A stretch of 10,169 nt of DNA. It comes from Bacteroidota bacterium (GTDB lineage: Bacteria; Bacteroidota; Bacteroidia; UKL13-3). The notes below the pieces were generated by a model, which was given only the letters and a program-made list of their open reading frames with translations, searched no databases and had not been told where the DNA came from. Where the stretch lies: NCBI GenBank assembly GCA_947462865.1, contig CANHRW010000057.1:1-10169 (forward strand), read 5' to 3'. Below are positions 6,485 to 10,169 of this stretch, piece by piece (positions within the stretch are counted from its first letter, which is position 1; the number at the start of each line of letters is the position of its first letter). A program made the position numbers and the translations under genes.

Positions 6485-9400
6485 TTAACGCATCAAATAA
6501 ATCTTACCTGTATTCGCTTTAAAATACTTCTCGTTTTCTCCATTATTAACTGGAGTGATTTCGAGCTGCTTACCTTTTAACTGCGTGTAAACAGTGTAAA
6601 AATAGACGCCATTTGCTAACTGATCACCAAATTGGTCTTTCCCATCCCAAAACCAAGAAGTAATGTTGTTACCAATATGTAAATGCCCCAATTCTGATTG
6701 ACTTACCTCCTTTACCAATCTTCCATCTACTGTGAAAATTCTGATATTGATTTTTTCAGGTAGTACCGAACCAGTTAAAGTGAAAACAAATCGCATTTGA
6801 GAGGTAAACGGGTTGGGATAGGGATAAAAATGTGAAATGGTAGATGCATTTCTGACTTGCATTTCTAATTCAATTGGCTGAACAGTCCAATTGCCAATTC
6901 TATCAACTGCTTTTGCACGTAGTGTGTATATCCCATCAATATCAAAAACAGGATTGTAACTTAAAACCACTTGACTATTTTGACCTAAAGCATTTAAGTA
7001 CTTAATATTTGAAGTCTGTAATTGAATTGTTTCAAATTGCGTTTGATTGGGCTTTCTGATTTTCAATTCAAAGGGGATGCTGTCAACATTATTTACATTT
7101 AAGTCTGACATGCGTAATTCTATTTCGGGCATAGATGACACCAATTCTCCAGAAATAATTTTTCGACCATCTACTAGTATTTCTAATGCTGGAGCTGAAT
7201 TGTCAGGTATCACCTGAAAATAATCCTTGAAATAATTGTTTGAATAATTCACTTCACGGATCATATGGTTCGGATTGATTGCTATTTCAATGGCGGATTT
7301 ACCTCTTAAAAATTGACTTGAAAATGAGACTTCTAAATAAGTGGTATCTAAACCTAGTAATGGTGCTATAACGCTCTTTTTAAAATAAACTTGATGTTGT
7401 AAAGAATCAAGTATTTTCCATTGAATTTCACAAGAATCAGCAGGTGTAGTAGAAATGTTTCGAATAGGTAATTTAAGTGTAACTTGATCTCCTTGCACAA
7501 TCTGATTTGGACTAAATATTACCCCATCAAAAGGATCAACTACTAATTCAGGCAATGGGTGATATGTCAAGGTCCAATTAGACAATTGGGCAGGTGTTCT
7601 ATTGACGCTATCTATAAAATTGAATCTGAATTTGAGGTATTGGTATTTTTTTTTGATAAAATCTGCAATTGAAATGGAATCAAATAGCGTTGATTCGAAA
7701 AGCATTGAATCCTTTGATTGCGTATTTTTAACAAAACATTGAAGAGCTATTTTGTCTGAAGGTTCAAGAGATTTAAATTCAGCTTTAAACTTATCAAAAT
7801 ATGCAGCAGGGCCTATCCATTGGGTCTCAATAGAGCCACTATGCCATTTACCAATCACCTGCTTATTCACTTTCAAATAGTTGATATCTTGAGGTTCGTT
7901 TGGCAAGGGTGGCAAATGAACATTTCCTGCCAATTCAACATTGCTTACCGTATCTTCTATAGATTGTAAGGGGTTTGCTTTTGAACCAATGATTGCCCAA
8001 GCAGAATTGTCGGTTTGAAGCTGAATTGCTTTGTTGCCTCCAATTGATGAAAGAGCTTGTTTAGTAGCCGTTTGCCAAAATTGAATATTGCTAGCATACC
8101 TTGAAAACATTGCGATTTCAAAATGATCAGGAACAGACTGAATAAACTGCACCAATTCTTGCTCCCCTGAAAGTGTATTGGTATTGAATGTATAATATCG
8201 GTTACTGATATTACTTTTGTTGTTTTGAACGTAGGTACAATTAAATGGGAAAGCAGAAATTTCTTGGGGCATAGCAACCAAATTCGGATCAAAAGCCAAG
8301 GCTACAACACCTTGAGAAATGCAATTGCCCACTCCTTCATTCAACAAATAGGGTTCATTCACTCCCATCATTCGATGGTCCCACCTTCTGTTCTCAATAC
8401 CAATATTCCACAAGTTGTTTTGAAAATTAAACCGTTTGAGAGATGGATCAGGTATGAGCTGCTGCAGGGTACTCTCTTGCATGAATTGGTTAAAATTTGA
8501 TTGTGAAAATTGATTAGAAACGCGTTTGTCCTTTTTAAACGTACCTATTACAAAAACTGAATCTTCAACTGATTTGGCTCTCCACCAATATACCGTGCTA
8601 TCTGTTGCATTACAAACAATTGGATGTTGGAAGAGATTGGTTTTAGAAGTTTGTAAATACTGCTGATACGCAAAACTGTTAGTCAGAAATGTAGGTGCTG
8701 TATCAATTTCAAAGAGTATGTTACCGGTTGTTAATTGTTGTTTGATTTTTTGAACCGATAGCATTATCGTATCAGATGAACTGTTGGAAAACTGCAGCGG
8801 AAATAAGGGCTGCAAACCACTTCCAGGTAAATAAAAAACAAAATGCGCTTGGTTGTTTGCTGTATTGTATTCATGTAAACTATCGGCAATTACCAATTGA
8901 AAATCCAATTCGTTAAGCCCGGCTTGATCAGGTAAAATTCCACTTAATGTATAAACAATAGTATCGGCGTTGTTTGGTATAGGAAAACGTAAACTGGGCA
9001 ATTGAATTTGTACTTGATTGGGCAATGTTCTTTTAACCAATATTGTTACTGTATCAGCAATAGATTTCCCTAAATTTTTTACCAAAAATGCTATTTGAAT
9101 TTGAGCAAGTTGGGCATGTATAGAAGGGGTTTGTATCCAAACGGATTGGTCGTCAATTTGTAAGTCGGGCACCGTGGGTTGATACAATAAATAGGCAGGA
9201 TCTCCTTGTAAAATCAATTGTCTGGCGTGTTCAATTTTATATAAATCTTTGTCAACTGTAAATTGATTCAAGGCCTGTTGTAATTGTACACCAATTGAGC
9301 CAAAATGTGTTGCCATGGATTGGTATACCTGTTCCATTTGCGCAAACAATGGACCATTTAAAGTTAAATTAGAATGCGCCAACCATCCTATTGCACCTTT

Positions 9401-10169
9401 GTTTGGACTGCATAAATAATCCTTCGCATAAATTTTACCTGATCCTTGAGGAGAAAGAGTTGCCGGATTACCAATTGCACAACCATTGAAATAATAAAAA
9501 GCTGGCTTGTGCGATTCGGTTAAATCAGAAATACTCCCTATAGGAATATCTAACACACTCAATGATCCATGTCCTAAAAACGTAAACAATTGTAGCCCTT
9601 GATTCTGATACTTGACAAGCTGAGCCAATTGATTTTCCGTTTGAGGATTTTTATTATTTTGATTGAAAGTATGTACTTGATAGCCCAAATTGTTATTTTC
9701 AATGATGGGTTTGAGCCCATTTAAAACTTGGGTATAGGGCAATTGTTCTGATTGGTAATCGGTACCACCACTTACATGCAATGCTTGTTTTTTCCACCAA
9801 GCTAAGACACTAGAATTGTTTTCTGATTCTTGTATTTTATTGAGGTAATGCAACACTTCTTCGTTGGTTGATGCTGGTAAACGACCAGTGGCATATGCAG
9901 GGAAATAGGAATTGCTATTTAATTTTTCGGTATACAATTGGTCTGAAGGTGGATCTCCAATAGTTGGCACTAAATTGTCTGAAATACTTTGCTGGTTTTG
10001 TTTTAAAATATCTACTTGGTAACCCTTTCCCAATAAGAATAAAAAACGAGGTGCTTTTTTTTGCAATTGGTTTAAATGACGACACAATCTTTGAATGGCA
10101 AGTGGATGCTTGAATCCGTAAGTATAGGTATTTGCTAAATCTTCTATCAAAAACAACCTTGTATGGTAT
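6485..10169 (-). CDS. C25-family (gingipain/PorU-like) cysteine peptidase, type IX secretion associated; N-terminus outside window
   Basis: Large secreted cysteine peptidase-like protein, close to what is annotated in Bacteroidota as putative T9SS sortase PorU2. The frame stays open to the right edge; residues are numbered from the TTG at 10156, which is not the true start. The C25 domain fills about 1-325: IEDLANTYTYGFKHP, SDQLYT and ATGRLPA are family landmarks, LGHGS gives the catalytic His196 (9571-9569) and FNGCAIGN the catalytic Cys226 (9481-9479), and the domain ends at ILQGDPAYLLY. Then come a CARDB-like Ig module (about 331-445), a beta region, an ILEI-like module (about 605-735), a second CARDB-like module (about 870-983) and another Ig-like domain (about 985-1100). 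The C-terminus has YPYPNPF (1111-1117) and a FlgD-like module ending in GKIYLMR, as in T9SS cargo. The active site looks intact. It is the first visible gene of a probable unit with the SPFH and glycosyltransferase genes. Confidence 0.88.
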   Translation of the reverse strand, partial: YHTRLFLIEDLANTYTYGFKHPLAIQRLCRHLNQLQKKAPRFLFLLGKGYQVDILKQNQQSISDNLVPTIGDPPSDQLYTEKLNSNSYFPAYATGRLPASTNEEVLHYLNKIQESENNSSVLAWWKKQALHVSGGTDYQSEQLPYTQVLNGLKPIIENNNLGYQVHTFNQNNKNPQTENQLAQLVKYQNQGLQLFTFLGHGSLSVLDIPIGSISDLTESHKPAFYYFNGCAIGNPATLSPQGSGKIYAKDYLCSPNKGAIGWLAHSNLTLNGPLFAQMEQVYQSMATHFGSIGVQLQQALNQFTVDKDLYKIEHARQLILQGDPAYLLYQPTVPDLQIDDQSVWIQTPSIHAQLAQIQIAFLVKNLGKSIADTVTILVKRTLPNQVQIQLPSLRFPIPNNADTIVYTLSGILPDQAGLNELDFQLVIADSLHEYNTANNQAHFVFYLPGSGLQPLFPLQFSNSSSDTIMLSVQKIKQQLTTGNILFEIDTAPTFLTNSFAYQQYLQTSKTNLFQHPIVCNATDSTVYWWRAKSVEDSVFVIGTFKKDKRVSNQFSQSNFNQFMQESTLQQLIPDPSLKRFNFQNNLWNIGIENRRWDHRMMGVNEPYLLNEGVGNCISQGVVALAFDPNLVAMPQEISAFPFNCTYVQNNKSNISNRYYTFNTNTLSGEQELVQFIQSVPDHFEIAMFSRYASNIQFWQTATKQALSSIGGNKAIQLQTDNSAWAIIGSKANPLQSIEDTVSNVELAGNVHLPPLPNEPQDINYLKVNKQVIGKWHSGSIETQWIGPAAYFDKFKAEFKSLEPSDKIALQCFVKNTQSKDSMLFESTLFDSISIADFIKKKYQYLKFRFNFIDSVNRTPAQLSNWTLTYHPLPELVVDPFDGVIFSPNQIVQGDQVTLKLPIRNISTTPADSCEIQWKILDSLQHQVYFKKSVIAPLLGLDTTYLEVSFSSQFLRGKSAIEIAINPNHMIREVNYSNNYFKDYFQVIPDNSAPALEILVDGRKIISGELVSSMPEIELRMSDLNVNNVDSIPFELKIRKPNQTQFETIQLQTSNIKYLNALGQNSQVVLSYNPVFDIDGIYTLRAKAVDRIGNWTVQPIELEMQVRNASTISHFYPYPNPFTSQMRFVFTLTGSVLPEKINIRIFTVDGRLVKEVSQSELGHLHIGNNITSWFWDGKDQFGDQLANGVYFYTVYTQLKGKQLEITPVNNGENEKYFKANTGKIYLMR

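Noticed and set aside
7646..7654. Run of nine T (nine A on the coding strand) inside the peptidase gene as a phase-variable slippage tract
   Set aside because: It encodes a plain Lys-Lys-Lys stretch in an intact frame; a similar run of eight lies at 10055-10062. No sign of a frameshift or of a repeat made for switching.
8225..8500. Open frame on the + strand opposite the peptidase gene as a separate gene
   Set aside because: It is fully inside a well-supported C25 peptidase gene, has no family features and looks like a codon-usage shadow. The same holds for the other overlapping frames at 737-922, 1197-1496, 5567-5761 and 7957-8292.
6485..10156. Many CAATTG hexamers across the peptidase gene as a repeat family
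   Set aside because: CAATTG is the Gln-Leu codon pair in this AT-rich genome and the protein is rich in Gln and Leu; the spacing is irregular.

Overview
The window looks like a chromosomal segment from an AT-rich member of the Bacteroidota, probably near the Chitinophagia. The evidence is a SusC/CirA-like TonB-dependent receptor tail, a large C25-peptidase protein with a FlgD-like C-terminal module typical of type IX secretion, TAnnTTTG-type promoters, weak Shine-Dalgarno use and A-rich leaders. The lineage call is inferred from gene families, not measured.

Left part (1-1967). The last 327 codons of a TonB-dependent receptor enter from the left edge on the + strand. Six bases after its stop, tail to tail, lies a minus-strand DODA-type extradiol dioxygenase (ygiD-like) that starts at GTG. 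Its promoter region is shared divergently with ssb.

Middle (1968-3606). A short SSB without the acidic C-terminal tip is followed, after 185 bases, by a complete recA with a recognisable -7 element. recA ends in a strong GC-rich hairpin terminator placed so that it can also serve the convergent gene on its right.

Right part (3607-10169, all minus strand). Reading in the direction of transcription: a C25-family (gingipain/PorU-like) cysteine peptidase whose N-terminus lies beyond the right edge, then after 43 bases an SPFH/band-7 membrane protein, then after 1 base a GT-B glycosyltransferase starting at TTG. These three look like one transcription unit. A separate, markedly AT-richer lipoprotein gene lies further downstream with its own probable promoter.

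The window holds housekeeping DNA maintenance (ssb, recA), outer-membrane uptake (receptor) and cell-surface functions (peptidase, lipoprotein, probably the glycosyltransferase). I see no tRNA, rRNA, CRISPR array, insertion sequence or phage gene, and no gene-free stretch above 300 bases. I did not find a clearly new system. The best candidates for a second look are the peptidase-SPFH-glycosyltransferase unit, the unusual start of the dioxygenase gene, and the internal ILEI-like module of the peptidase.
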